A stretch of DNA of 55,567 bases from an uncultured bacterium (lineage in GTDB: Bacteria > Actinomycetota > Coriobacteriia > Coriobacteriales > Coriobacteriaceae). Both the position numbers and the translations under genes were made by a program. The DNA lies in NCBI GenBank assembly GCA_905215755.1, contig CAJMRE010000009.1, positions 1-55,567 on the forward strand, given 5' to 3'. This document shows, one piece after another, positions 43,616 through 52,094 of the stretch; position 1 is the stretch's first letter; the number at the start of each line of letters is the position of its first letter. The notes below the pieces were generated by a model. The model saw nothing but the letters and a program-made list of their open reading frames with translations. It did not search any database and was not told where the DNA came from.

Positions 43616-44158
43616 TTACCAATCAAGGAGCGAAAACGCCCCGTCGCAATAGCCAAAATGAAGCACGGCTCCGTTGTCGGGTAGCTCTCCCCTGCCAGTC
43701 ACATACTCAAGAAACTCCTGGCAGGCTGAGCCGTGGGAAACCGCCAGCACGCAGTCGTGCTGCGGCCTGGCCATGATGCGTGACAGCACCGCGACCATAC
43801 GCGACTGGAGCTGCACTTCCGACTCGCCGCCAAACGCGACCGGATAATCACCCCAGGGCTGCGGCGGCATATCGCGATTTGATGTGCCCTCCAGCGAGCC
43901 AAAATGCCACTCACGCAGGTCATCGACCAGCTCAATGGAACGGCCCTCGCCAACGATAAGCTCGGCCGTATGCCGCGCCCGGCCCAACGGCGAGGAATGC
44001 ACATGATCAAAGGCCACGCCACGCGCCGCAAACGCCGTACGCGCCGTCAGCGCCTGCTCGCGCCCGCGCGCCGTAAGCGGCGAATCGTGCCAGCCCTGCA
44101 AAATGCTCTGCACATTGAGCTCAGTCTGCCCATGCCGCACCAAATACAGATCTGCCAC
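43616..44158 (-). CDS. Histidine phosphatase family protein (second of a pair)
   Basis: A 180-residue paralogue with LVRHGQTELNVQSILQGWHDSPL at the N-terminus split over the same positions as its neighbour, REWHFGSLEG, and VSHGSACQEF. The start codon is GTG (VADLYLVRHG) behind a GGGAGGG site; the longer open frame to 44305 translates the dispersed palindrome and is rejected. Forms an operon with the downstream paralogue. Confidence 0.88.
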   Translation of the reverse strand: MADLYLVRHGQTELNVQSILQGWHDSPLTARGREQALTARTAFAARGVAFDHVHSSPLGRARHTAELIVGEGRSIELVDDLREWHFGSLEGTSNRDMPPQPWGDYPVAFGGESEVQLQSRMVAVLSRIMARPQHDCVLAVSHGSACQEFLEYVTGRGELPDNGAVLHFGYCDGAFSLLDW

Positions 44159-44173
44159 ACACCCTCCCCTCGT

Positions 44174-44211
44174 ACCACCACAAAGGGGACAGGAGCCTTT
44201 GTGGTGATTTT
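44174..44211. repeat. Dispersed ACCACCACAAAGG palindrome, copy 7 (variant)
   Basis: The left arm is exact, the right arm reads CCTTTGTGGTGA, and the loop is GGACAGGAG. The most diverged copy, sitting between the nitroreductase stop and the phosphatase start on the minus strand. Confidence 0.78.
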
Positions 44212-44241
44212 GCCGCCGGATTGCACCGCAACGACGCACAA

Positions 44242-44913
44242 CTACAGCAGCACGTCGGCAAGCGGACGCTTGGGTACGTGGTGCACCCGCGCCTCGTCGC
44301 GCCAATAATTGATGGAGCCGTCGGGGTTGGAATCGATCGCATCGATCACCTGTGTCTCGGCCGGAACGCCAAAGGCCATGATCAGCTTGAGCTCATACTT
44401 GTCGTTATCGAGCCCCATGGCATCGATCGCATGGGGCGTAAAGGCCTTGAACATGCAGGCTGCCACCTCGGGCGTGGCGCTGCGGGCGGCGAGCATCATC
44501 GTCTGCGCGGCAATGCCTGTGTCGACATCGGTAATGGGAGCGGCGGGCTTGCCCGGAACGGCGCGCTCGGCCAGAATCGCGATGTAGCCGGTCGGGCGCT
44601 CGCCCTCGGCAGGACCCGGCCAATCCTTAAGTGCGCCGGCCCATGCGAGCTCGTCAAATACACGCGCGCAATCCTCGGCACCGCTCACCACATGAAAACG
44701 AAGACGCTGAGCATTGGCACCACACGGAGCCAGGTGCGCCAGTTCCGCCAGCTCGAGCAAAAACTCGCGCGGCACGCGCATGGACTCGTCAAAGCGGCGG
44801 CACGTACGGGCACGACGGACCAGCGCATCAAACGCTTCCAGACCGAGCTTTTCGCAACCTTGCTTTGCCATCGATTCGACACTCGACGGTGCCTCAGGAA
44901 CTGCTTCGTTCAT
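44242..44913 (-). CDS. Nitroreductase-family flavoprotein
   Basis: A 223-residue FMN-dependent nitroreductase-like protein. The N-terminal FMN-binding RRARTCRRFDESMRVP, LAHLAPCGANAQRLRFHVV, ITDVDTGIAAQTMMLAA and MGLDNDKYELKLIMAFGVP are characteristic of the small NADH-type anaerobe group. The substrate is unknown. GGGGGT precedes the ATG, four codons inside the longest frame. Confidence 0.88.
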   Translation of the reverse strand: MNEAVPEAPSSVESMAKQGCEKLGLEAFDALVRRARTCRRFDESMRVPREFLLELAELAHLAPCGANAQRLRFHVVSGAEDCARVFDELAWAGALKDWPGPAEGERPTGYIAILAERAVPGKPAAPITDVDTGIAAQTMMLAARSATPEVAACMFKAFTPHAIDAMGLDNDKYELKLIMAFGVPAETQVIDAIDSNPDGSINYWRDEARVHHVPKRPLADVLL

Positions 44914-45148
44914 AGGGACCCCCAATACAAGCCAATTGTCCTTAGAAAAATCTAACCTAAAACGTAGGCAAATACGAACAGGGCTGCAATGTTCTACACC
45001 TGTTGAATAGAAAATCGCGACGTGGGGAACAACGGAAACAATTCGGGGCCTTTGGGTTACGTTTCACCCTCCCCGACCCATACGTCAGCGCCTTTAGGCG
45101 ATACTGGTCGTAACGATCAAGGCTTACGCCGCACGGAAAGGAGACATT

Positions 45149-45751
45149 ATGGGCATCTTTAAGAATGATGACCAAAAATCGAGCCAGTTTGGATTTGACG
45201 AGAAAAGCATGGCAGGCAAGGCCGTCAAGGCCGTACGCTGGATTTACGCCATCACGGGCGTCTTGGCGCTCGTCGCCGGCATCGCACTGCTGTTTGCGCC
45301 CGCCAAGTCCCTCGTCTTCCTAACGACCGTCTTGGGCTTCTACTTTGTGATCACGGCCGCGATCAGGCTGTTTACCGCTGTTTTCGAGCCACTGCTGCCC
45401 ACCGGCTGGCGCGTGACGAGCATCATCTCCAACCTACTCATTATCTTGGGCGGCGTCATAATCCTGCGCAACCAGGCCTTCTCGACCGCGACGCTCACCA
45501 CGATGGTGGTTATCGTGGCCGGCTTTGGCTGGATCGTCGAAGGTGTCATGTCCATTCTGGAGTCCGAGCTTTCGTCCAACCGTGCCCTCGCCATCCTGAG
45601 CGGCGCGCTCTCCATCATCGCCGGCATGTTCGTGTTTATCTATCCGCTGTGGTCGGCCAAGATGCTCGTCATCTTTAGCGGCGCCGCACTGCTGGTGTTT
45701 GGCGTAACGCTGATTGTTCGCGCTATTCAATTTGGCAAACTGGTGCACTAG
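45149..45751 (+). CDS. DUF308/HdeD-family membrane protein
   Basis: A 200-residue protein with six hydrophobic helices arranged as three repeated hairpins (WIYAITGVLALVAGIALLF at about 31-49, and similar repeats at 90-130 and 150-190). This is the HdeD/DUF308 pattern seen in many stress-linked membrane proteins; the activity is unknown. An AAAGGAGA site precedes the ATG. The DUF188 gene begins directly after its stop, so both are one transcript. Confidence 0.85.
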   Translation: MGIFKNDDQKSSQFGFDEKSMAGKAVKAVRWIYAITGVLALVAGIALLFAPAKSLVFLTTVLGFYFVITAAIRLFTAVFEPLLPTGWRVTSIISNLLIILGGVIILRNQAFSTATLTTMVVIVAGFGWIVEGVMSILESELSSNRALAILSGALSIIAGMFVFIYPLWSAKMLVIFSGAALLVFGVTLIVRAIQFGKLVH

Positions 45752-46234
45752 ATGCCGCGAACGCTCTTTATTGATGCAGACGCCTGCCCGGTCACGCGCG
45801 AGTCGATTGACTGCGCGCGGCGGGCGGGCGTCGCCGTCGTTATCGCCGGCAACAGCACACAGAACCTGGAACGCCACATTCGCCGCGACGATCCGCGCGA
45901 CGTCGAGCATGCGCGACGCGGATTTTGGGTCACGACGCTCGATGTGAGCGTGGGCGCCGACAGCGCCGACTTTGCCATTGTCGAACGCCTGCAGGCGGGC
46001 GACGTAGTCGTGACGCAGGACATTGGCTTGGCGAGCATGGTGCTCGGGCGCGATGCCGCCGCCATCGGCGTACGCGGGCGCGTCTACGATAAGGCGACCA
46101 TCGACATGCAACTGTTTATTCGCCACGAGGAAAAGAAGGTGCGCCGCGCCGGCGGTCGCACTCGCGGTCCGGCGGCATTTACCAGCGAAGACCGGGCCCG
46201 CTTTAAGCGCAACCTCACCGAGCTGCTGCGCTAA
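45752..46234 (+). CDS. YaiI/YqxD family (DUF188) protein
   Basis: A 160-residue PIN/NYN-like protein of the DUF188 family: FIDADACPVTRE at the N-terminus, DFAIVERLQAGDVVVTQDIGLASMVL (about 72-97) with the conserved acidic residues, then RGRVYDKATIDM and a basic tail. The predicted nuclease fold is known for relatives, but activity is not. The start codon begins immediately after the upstream TAG, so translation is coupled. Confidence 0.9.
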   Translation: MPRTLFIDADACPVTRESIDCARRAGVAVVIAGNSTQNLERHIRRDDPRDVEHARRGFWVTTLDVSVGADSADFAIVERLQAGDVVVTQDIGLASMVLGRDAAAIGVRGRVYDKATIDMQLFIRHEEKKVRRAGGRTRGPAAFTSEDRARFKRNLTELLR

Positions 46235-46238
46235 CCAA

Positions 46239-46276
46239 GGTAGATTTTCGGGACATGCCCGGAAATCTACCTTTTT
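46239..46276 (+). terminator. Terminator of the DUF308-DUF188 operon
   Basis: GGTAGATTTTCGGG pairs with CCCGGAAATCTACC (two mismatches) and is followed by five T. Confidence 0.88.
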
Positions 46277-46314
46277 GTTTTGAGCGGTGTGAGCGCTCGG
46301 AATCCATGGCTCAA

Positions 46315-46391
46315 CAAAAAACGGGCTTCAAAATGCCATGCGTCGCCGCATTGCGCAGGCGCCGAGCATGGCTATTTGAAGCCCATTTTTT
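46315..46391. terminator. Bidirectional terminator GGGCTTCAAA / TTTGAAGCCC
   Basis: Outer 10-bp arms (46323-46332 and 46375-46384), inner CCATGC/GCATGG stem, flanked by A7 on the left and T6 on the right, so it works on both strands for the convergent DUF188 and exporter genes. Confidence 0.85.
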
Positions 46392-46399
46392 AAGCCTAC

Positions 46400-47500
46400 T
46401 TAGAGGCCGAAGGCGGATAGGATAAGGCCCCAGCCGGCGCCGATGACGTACATCATGACCAGGAACACGGCGTTTTCACGAGCGCTGCGGTTGGTGCGGA
46501 ACAGGACAAGATAGCCCACGCCGGCGGAAATGAGCGTGCCGGCGAGCATCGGCGCCAGCTGTAGCGCGCCCTCCAGGTACAGCTGCGTAATGACCACGCT
46601 GGCCGAGCAGTTGGGGATCAGGCCGACGAGTGCCGAGCCCAAGACGGCGAGCGTCTCGTTGCCACGCAGGAACTGCTCGATCGCGGACTCTCCGAAGGTC
46701 TCGAGCACGGCAACTAGAATCAGCGTCACCAGGAAAATAAAAACCGAAACCTGCACGGTGTGCGAGATCGCGCTGCGGATAATCGACAGGACGGGCGCAC
46801 CTTCGTGGGAGTGACCGTGGTCGTGCCCATGGCCGTGGTGGTGCTCATGCTCGCTTGCGTGACCGTGGTCATGGCTGTGTCCGTGGTCGCGCTCGTGTTC
46901 ATCTTCATCATCATCGCAACCGCAATGGTCGCGCTCGCACAACTCGTGGATGTGGTCGGCGCTCACGCCCGCCTCGGCCACTTCATCAATGATGTCGCCC
47001 CCGGTATGGTCGTCGTGCGCGCAGTTCACATGAGCCGGATTGGCAGCGGTCCCCAGCACGGTACGGCGAATCGCCGCATGCGCGCGGGCATTACGACGAA
47101 GGCCGCGGATAGCCGCGTCCACGATAAAGCCCGTGACCAGCGCGATCAGTGCCTTCGAAGCCAAAAGCATCGCCATGGTCTGCACGGGCACCTGCTCGGC
47201 GAGCAACAGCGGCAGCATCTCATCGGAGGTCGAGAGGAACACGGCGACCAGCGTGCCCAGCGTCACGACACGGCCGGCGTACAGCGTTGCTGCCATGGCC
47301 GAAAATCCGCACTGCGGCACAATGCCCAGCAGCGAGCCAGCCACGGGACCCGCAGCGCCGGCGCGCTTGATAGCGCCGTTGACGCGGTCGCCCGCAACGT
47401 GCTCAAGTGTCTCGAGAGCAAGATACGTCACCAACAAAAACGGCACCAGCGAGAGCGTGTCCTTGCCGGCGTCGAGCAGAATATCAATCAGCAAATCCAT
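46400..47500 (-). CDS. Putative heavy-metal exporter, 10-TM type with His-rich loop
   Basis: A 366-residue membrane protein. Two five-helix halves each carry a matching motif: GIVPQCGFSAMA (about 59-70) and LIPNCSASVVI in the second half, the internal-repeat signature of the DUF2899/ArsP-like putative metal exporters. A cytoplasmic loop of about 60 residues between the halves is packed with His, Asp and Glu (DHGHSHDHGHASEHEHHHGH), likely a metal sensor or buffer. The metal is unknown; Mn or Zn is plausible. The promoter region has repeated CCTAG boxes. Confidence 0.82.
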   Translation of the reverse strand: MDLLIDILLDAGKDTLSLVPFLLVTYLALETLEHVAGDRVNGAIKRAGAAGPVAGSLLGIVPQCGFSAMAATLYAGRVVTLGTLVAVFLSTSDEMLPLLLAEQVPVQTMAMLLASKALIALVTGFIVDAAIRGLRRNARAHAAIRRTVLGTAANPAHVNCAHDDHTGGDIIDEVAEAGVSADHIHELCERDHCGCDDDEDEHERDHGHSHDHGHASEHEHHHGHGHDHGHSHEGAPVLSIIRSAISHTVQVSVFIFLVTLILVAVLETFGESAIEQFLRGNETLAVLGSALVGLIPNCSASVVITQLYLEGALQLAPMLAGTLISAGVGYLVLFRTNRSARENAVFLVMMYVIGAGWGLILSAFGL

Positions 47501-47543
47501 GACGGATGGAACCTTTCGTGTCTTTCGGCAGCATTGTAAAAGT

Positions 47544-47590
47544 CCTAGCGGTCAACTAGGGTATTGTAGTTGTCCTAGGCGCGATGCCAA
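47544..47590 (-). promoter_or_regulatory. Promoter and repeated CCTAG operator of the exporter gene
   Basis: On the minus strand: -35 TTGGCA (47590-47585), 16-base spacer, -10 TACAAT (47568-47563). Around and below the -10 are CCTAG (47544), CTAGG (47556) and CCTAGG (47574), so three half-sites with a repeated spacing. A DtxR/MntR-like metal repressor is a reasonable guess, not shown. Confidence 0.6.
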
Positions 47591-47671
47591 TAGTTGCCCA
47601 TGGTAAACTATCATCTCGCCATAACTCAATGCCACCGAGCCGCGCGACGCGGCCCGTCCAAGGAGCAGTCT

Positions 47672-48640
47672 ATGAACGTTTCACAAGCACTCGAATACGA
47701 GCGTCAGCCGTTTATCCCCATGTTTATCTATGGCGATCACGGCGCCATGGAGTCCGAGCGCCAGAAGGGCGAAGAGGCCCTCAAGGTGCTCGAGACCGAG
47801 TACTTTACCGCCGAGGGCGACCCCGGCTTCGACTTTGCCACCGTGCGCGACCTGGCCGACCGCAACCGCGACCTGTGCGACCAGATTGGCGAGGCACGCC
47901 TGCGCAACGTGACGCCCGCGACGCTTTCGCGCGGCCTGTCCGATGCCGACACCTGCGCCGCCATCGGCAAGATGCAAAAGCGCACTGCCGCGTCCGTCAT
48001 GCGCGAGATCCGCGGCGACCGCGACGCGCTCGGCGTCGCCTACGCTCGCAAGCCCATCCAAGGCACGGTGCTGGGCATCGACATCGAAACCACCGGTCGC
48101 GCGCCCGAGCGCGGCTACATCATCAACGTGGGCTGGGAAATCATGGAGCTCACCAGCGACGCCGTGCCGCATGACGCCGAAGCACACTACTGCGGCCTGC
48201 CCGACATCTATCGCGGCGAGGACGTGCCGCTGTCGAATATCCACCACATCACTTGGGACGACATCGACGGCAAAACGCCCTTCCGTGAGAACAAGGGACT
48301 GCAGAAGCAGCTGCTCAAGCTTATGAAGAAGTACCCGTACATGGCGCATAACGCCGCGTTCGAGGACAGCTGGTTCAAGATTCACCTGGACGGTTACGCC
48401 GAGGCGCGTCGTGCCGGCAAGATTATCGTCATCGACTCGCGCCAGATCTGCCGCAGCCTGGATGCCGACGTCCGCTCGCTCCCCCGCGAATCCGCCCCCG
48501 CCGCGCTCGAGAACTGGGCGCGCCGCCGTGGAACCCTCGCCGCCGACGCCAACGAGCAGCATCTGGGCCTGGACGACACCGACCTCATGCTCCGCACCGT
48601 CCAAGCCGAGTTCAACCTCAAGAACCTATTTGCCAAGTAG
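47672..48640 (+). CDS. DEDD-type 3'-5' exonuclease domain protein
   Basis: A 322-residue protein with a DnaQ-like exonuclease core at about 130-320: GIDIETTGRAP (motif I), AHNAAFEDSW (motif II region) and DDTDLMLRTVQ (motif III). Residues 1-125 are alpha-helical and not recognised. It may trim RNA or DNA; a DNA polymerase epsilon-like role is possible. AAGGAG sits seven bases before the ATG, 26 codons inside the longest frame. Confidence 0.87.
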   Translation: MNVSQALEYERQPFIPMFIYGDHGAMESERQKGEEALKVLETEYFTAEGDPGFDFATVRDLADRNRDLCDQIGEARLRNVTPATLSRGLSDADTCAAIGKMQKRTAASVMREIRGDRDALGVAYARKPIQGTVLGIDIETTGRAPERGYIINVGWEIMELTSDAVPHDAEAHYCGLPDIYRGEDVPLSNIHHITWDDIDGKTPFRENKGLQKQLLKLMKKYPYMAHNAAFEDSWFKIHLDGYAEARRAGKIIVIDSRQICRSLDADVRSLPRESAPAALENWARRRGTLAADANEQHLGLDDTDLMLRTVQAEFNLKNLFAK

Positions 48641-48881
48641 AAACGTCTACGACAAACACGGCGTAGATCACGAGCGGCCTCGCAGCGGGAACCCCCCGCA
48701 GCGAGGCCGCCCTACGTTCCACAAATAAATCTGCCATCACAAATTCTGAACCCTCATTTTGAACGATTTCGGCCAATTCCCGACACGTAATTCGTTATCG
48801 GATGGTGATGCATCACTATCAAATGTGCGGCAGTTGAGTAGTTATATGCTATAGCTAAGCTGCGAAAACTTTTATTTAGGG
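48641..48881. other. Intergenic stretch between the exonuclease gene and the IS element
   Basis: Includes the hairpin at 48675-48709 and then A/T-rich sequence with no gene; its end is the IS256 target duplication. Before insertion this stretch would have joined 50365. Confidence 0.6.
48675..48709 (+). terminator. GC-rich hairpin after the exonuclease gene
   Basis: CGGCCTCGC pairs with GCGAGGCCG and an inner GCGGG/CCCGC stem stacks on it. It has no T run but sits 35 bases past the stop codon. Confidence 0.65.
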
Positions 48882-50373
48882 GTAATGTCGAGAAAGTTGG
48901 TGTAGCGCCCGATCCGAAGTGAGTCGGCCCGGCGTCCTGGAATCTGGAATACGGTTGATATCCTATGCCGCCTCGACCCTGTCCGCAAGCTCGAGGCCGG
49001 ACTCGAGCATCTTCCTGGCCTCCGCCTCAAGCCGCGCCCACTCGACGGGACCGTCGATTCCCCGAGTGCGACCGTCATCGTAGAGCTCGTTCATCCTCAC
49101 CTCCGAGAAGTACCTGGACTCCTGCCATATCTCGTCCTGCTCGCACATGACCGCGCCCGCGAGCCGCACCAGCGAGCCCGTGGAGGGGAACGCCTGCACG
49201 ACGCGCGACCTGCGCTTTATCTCCCGGTTGGTCCTCTCCTGCACGTTGTTGGTGCGCAGGCGCTTCCAGTGGGTCGGCGGGAAGTCGAGGTAGGCCAGCG
49301 CGTCGGGCTCGGCCTCCTCCAGCACCGCCGCCGCCCTGGGGCAGCACCCCTCCAGCATGTCGCACGCCGCGTGGTACATGGCCGTCACGGTGGCGGCGTC
49401 GCGCCCGCGGAACACCTGCGACACGATCCTGCCCACGCGGCGCCTGAGCTGCCAGGAGCCGGCCTCGCGCATGCAGTCGCGCATGAGGTGGACCGCGCAG
49501 CGCTGCCACGCGGCGCCCTGGAAGACCTCGCCGAGCGCCCGGACGAGCCCCGGGTGGGCGTCCGAGACGACGAGCCGCACGCCCGCCGCCCCGCGCGAGC
49601 GGATAGCCCGCAGGAAGGCGAGCCACGAGTCGTAGGACTCGGTGTCGACCACGTCGACGCCCAGGACGCGCCTCCAGCCGCCCGCATCGCAGCCGATGGC
49701 GGTGACCACGGCGGTGGAGGCGACGCGCCCCTCGCGGCGGCACTTGACGTAGGTCGCGTCGAGCCAGACGTAGGGCACCGGCGAGCCGCCGAGCGGCCTT
49801 CCGCATAGGTCCTCGATATCTGCGTCCAAGCTCGAGGCGATGGCGCTCACCTGGTCCTTCGAGAGCCTGGAGACGCCCATCTTCTCGGCCACCCTCTGCA
49901 CCTTGCGGGTGCTCGTGCCCGTGGCGTACATCTCGGCCACGGCGGCCACGAGCGCGCGGTCGACGCGCTGGTAGCGCTCGAGCACGTCCTCAGGGAAGAA
50001 GCTGCCGGAGCGCAGCTTGGGGATGCGCAGCGTCAGCGTGCCGACGCAGGTGGCGAGCGACCTCTCGCGGTAGCCGTTTCGGCTGTTCGCCCCGCCGCCG
50101 CACAGCTGGTCGGCCTCGGCGTCCATCACGGCGTTCACGACCTGCTCGGCTAGTCTGCGGAGCAGCTCCTGCATGTCGATGGCGCCGTCGTCGAAACGGG
50201 GCATGGCGAGCATGTCCGGCGTCGGGTCTGATAAGATTCCCATAGCGGTCTTCGTCCTTTCCTAGAACCTGTTGTTGTGGTGATTTCAGATTCTAGGACG
50301 AAGGCCGTTTTTCGTTAAACGGGCGCTAGGGTGTCACCCTTACACCAACATTTTCGACGCGATCTATTTAGGG
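48873..50373 (-). mobile_element. IS256-family insertion sequence with 9-bp target duplication
   Basis: The element spans about 48882-50364. It is flanked by TATTTAGGG at 48873-48881 and 50365-50373, the duplication size IS256 elements make. Imperfect terminal inverted repeats contain GTCGA-N-AA-N-GTTGGTGTA on the left and right ends (about 16 of 18 match). One transposase gene fills it. It looks complete, so transposition was probably recent. Confidence 0.85.
48963..50243 (-). CDS. IS256-family (Mutator) transposase
   Basis: A 426-residue DDE transposase. The first Asp is at about 162 (WLDATYVKCR), the second at about 228 (VVSDAHPGL), and the Glu lies in the N-N-V-Q-E-R-T-N-R-E-I-K-R-R block (336 or 341). 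An N-terminal helix-turn-helix region precedes them. It is full-length, with no frame break. The start follows an AAAGGACG site. Confidence 0.93.
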   Translation of the reverse strand: MGILSDPTPDMLAMPRFDDGAIDMQELLRRLAEQVVNAVMDAEADQLCGGGANSRNGYRERSLATCVGTLTLRIPKLRSGSFFPEDVLERYQRVDRALVAAVAEMYATGTSTRKVQRVAEKMGVSRLSKDQVSAIASSLDADIEDLCGRPLGGSPVPYVWLDATYVKCRREGRVASTAVVTAIGCDAGGWRRVLGVDVVDTESYDSWLAFLRAIRSRGAAGVRLVVSDAHPGLVRALGEVFQGAAWQRCAVHLMRDCMREAGSWQLRRRVGRIVSQVFRGRDAATVTAMYHAACDMLEGCCPRAAAVLEEAEPDALAYLDFPPTHWKRLRTNNVQERTNREIKRRSRVVQAFPSTGSLVRLAGAVMCEQDEIWQESRYFSEVRMNELYDDGRTRGIDGPVEWARLEAEARKMLESGLELADRVEAA

Positions 50374-50483
50374 CATACCAACTCATAATTGCGTCAAGTT
50401 TTTGGACAGCATTTGGTTAGACCTCTAAAACGACTTTTTCACTCAGCGCCATCAACACGGCATTAGCTGACACGATATATACC
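50374..50483. other. Short upstream region of the endonuclease-like gene
   Basis: Contains TATATA about eight bases before the start codon; the ribosome binding site is not obvious. Confidence 0.35.
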
Positions 50484-51674
50484 ATGAGTATCGTATTGTC
50501 ACATACCACTGCAAAAGCGGTCTACCAGGCCGCACATTCGGTGTCTGCGAAAGGCATCGAGTCCTGTAACCCTGCCGCGATTTACGGATCATGTCCCACC
50601 GGAACGCTCCTTGACGCAGCCGCAGAATGGCTCACCAAACATGATGTTTCCCTCGACGCAAATGATTCCCTCGAGGTGATGGTGTTTGATCGCAGGAATG
50701 CGCGCTATGCAATGAACTGTCAATGCCACGTTTCTTCAAAACGATTCTCGAACTCACGCTTTATAGAGCTCAAAGATGGCATCTTCATTGTTGGCGTTGA
50801 GCTTTGCGCACTTCAGGCCGCCACCTATCTTTCTTTTCGCGAACTAGTGGAGTACTACTTTGAACTGTGCGGCGCTTATTCCCTTGGAACCGACTCTTCC
50901 ACCTCCTATACCGAGCGTTTCGCGCTCACCTCGACCGAGAGGCTAAAACAGTTCTTTAATTCCATTACCAGATGCGACGGTCTGGCTCTTGCCCGAAAGG
51001 CGATCCAATGTGTGCGCGACGGATGCCGGTCTCCTATGGAAACGGCCTTTGTCATGATGCTAACGCTGCCTAAAAGCGAAGGAGGACTTGGTATTAAGGG
51101 AATTGAGACCGATTACGAGGTGCAGGTCACCGCTGCCGCAAAGAATCTCACGAGACGCAAAAAGTTCTTTATGGATGCATATCTAAAGAAATCTCGCACA
51201 GACATTGAATACAACGGTTTTTATCATGACGCGGAAGAAGACCGCGCCATCGATGAGGAGCGCAAGAATGCGCTTGCGTCCATGGGATACGGAATCATCA
51301 CCGTCAGCCGTTATTCCTTTATGCATGCCAGCTCTTTTGTTAGGGTCATGGAAGCAATCCAGCGGAAAGAGGGCGTACGCCCCTCGCGTCTGCCAAAAGA
51401 CTTTCAAATCATGCAAGAGGACCTGAGACAGTTTGTGCTCAGAAGGTTTATAGAAGAGAAAAAGCGAATTCAGAAGCAGCTTCGCCAGGATTCCGAAGAG
51501 CGTCAACGAATCGACCTCGAAAAAGCAACACTCGAAGGCATCACGCTGGATGACCCGACAATTAATGAAGTTGCAGCAATCGATGACATGCAGACTGTCG
51601 AATCCGACAGCCCATCATTTGCCCAAACAAGCAGTCTCACGCCCGAGGGCAAGGTCTTCGGTGCCGGAAACTAG
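50484..51674 (+). CDS. Hypothetical protein with a restriction-endonuclease-like core
   Basis: A 396-residue protein that I do not recognise as a named family. Residues 200-290 contain RSPMETAFVMMLTLP, then DIEYNGFYHDAEEDRAIDEERKNALASMGYGIITVSRYS, the shape of a DUF559/Vsr-type PD-(D/E)XK fold: an acidic residue next to a Y-x-G/H pair, then R-x-x-x-L...G-Y-x-I-I-x-V. The N-terminal 190 residues are mixed. The C-terminal 60 are low-complexity. Codon use is A/T-richer than core genes and it sits next to an IS, so acquired DNA is likely. Function is inferred only from the fold pattern. Confidence 0.6.
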   Translation: MSIVLSHTTAKAVYQAAHSVSAKGIESCNPAAIYGSCPTGTLLDAAAEWLTKHDVSLDANDSLEVMVFDRRNARYAMNCQCHVSSKRFSNSRFIELKDGIFIVGVELCALQAATYLSFRELVEYYFELCGAYSLGTDSSTSYTERFALTSTERLKQFFNSITRCDGLALARKAIQCVRDGCRSPMETAFVMMLTLPKSEGGLGIKGIETDYEVQVTAAAKNLTRRKKFFMDAYLKKSRTDIEYNGFYHDAEEDRAIDEERKNALASMGYGIITVSRYSFMHASSFVRVMEAIQRKEGVRPSRLPKDFQIMQEDLRQFVLRRFIEEKKRIQKQLRQDSEERQRIDLEKATLEGITLDDPTINEVAAIDDMQTVESDSPSFAQTSSLTPEGKVFGAGN

Positions 51675-52020
51675 GCCGGCTAACAAGGTGGGTACCCTAA
51701 CGATGTGCAAAATTGCGAGTATTCAGCAAGGTCGGGTGTCTATCACCCTCGAGTGGATCCAAATGTGAAGCGAAATCACTCTTGCGTGAGAGCGTTAGGC
51801 AACATTTGAGGAAGAACTCATCGGATTAACACCCTAAGATAACTCTTGAACTGCATTATATGACCTGCAATAAATTAGCGGACCCCCTATAGTTGCAGAA
51901 TACTCCATTTTTTGCACGGCACGAGGGTACCCACCTTGGCATCGACTATCAAAAAACGCTCAGTCCGGGATCTCGTCACCTATTCCCCATCATTTTGTAC
52001 AACGAATTACCTGAACGTCA
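51675..52020. other. Gap before the metal-resistance operon, holding a 255-bp element
   Basis: Most of it is the inverted-end element 51684-51938; the last 80 bases lead into the ArsR promoter. No gene is visible. Confidence 0.6.
51684..51938. repeat. 255-bp element with about 45-bp imperfect inverted ends (MITE-like)
   Basis: The outer 15 bp (CAAGGTGGGTACCCT / AGGGTACCCACCTTG) match perfectly; the next 20 bases (GTGCAAAA...GAGTATTC) match at about 16 of 20. The centre is non-coding with no obvious long hairpin. No target duplication was found by eye. Confidence 0.65.
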
Positions 52021-52081
52021 TTGACATATGAACATGCACTCATATAATCGAAAGTAAATTATATGAGCGCATGTTCATATG
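52021..52081 (+). promoter_or_regulatory. Promoter and palindromic operator of the ArsR metal operon
   Basis: TTGACA (52021), 16-base spacer, TATAAT (52043): a near-consensus sigma70 promoter. Over it lie two 24-base arms in inverted orientation (52025-52048 and 52058-52081), each with TATATGA and ATGTTCATATG; they match at 23 of 24. This is the TGAACA/TGTTCA-type site of SmtB/ArsR repressors, so metal-free ArsR should block transcription. Confidence 0.82.
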
Positions 52082-52094
52082 AAAGGATATTGCA

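Noticed and set aside
51684..51938. Retron msr/msd region
   Set aside because: The inverted ends looked suggestive, but there is no reverse transcriptase gene nearby.
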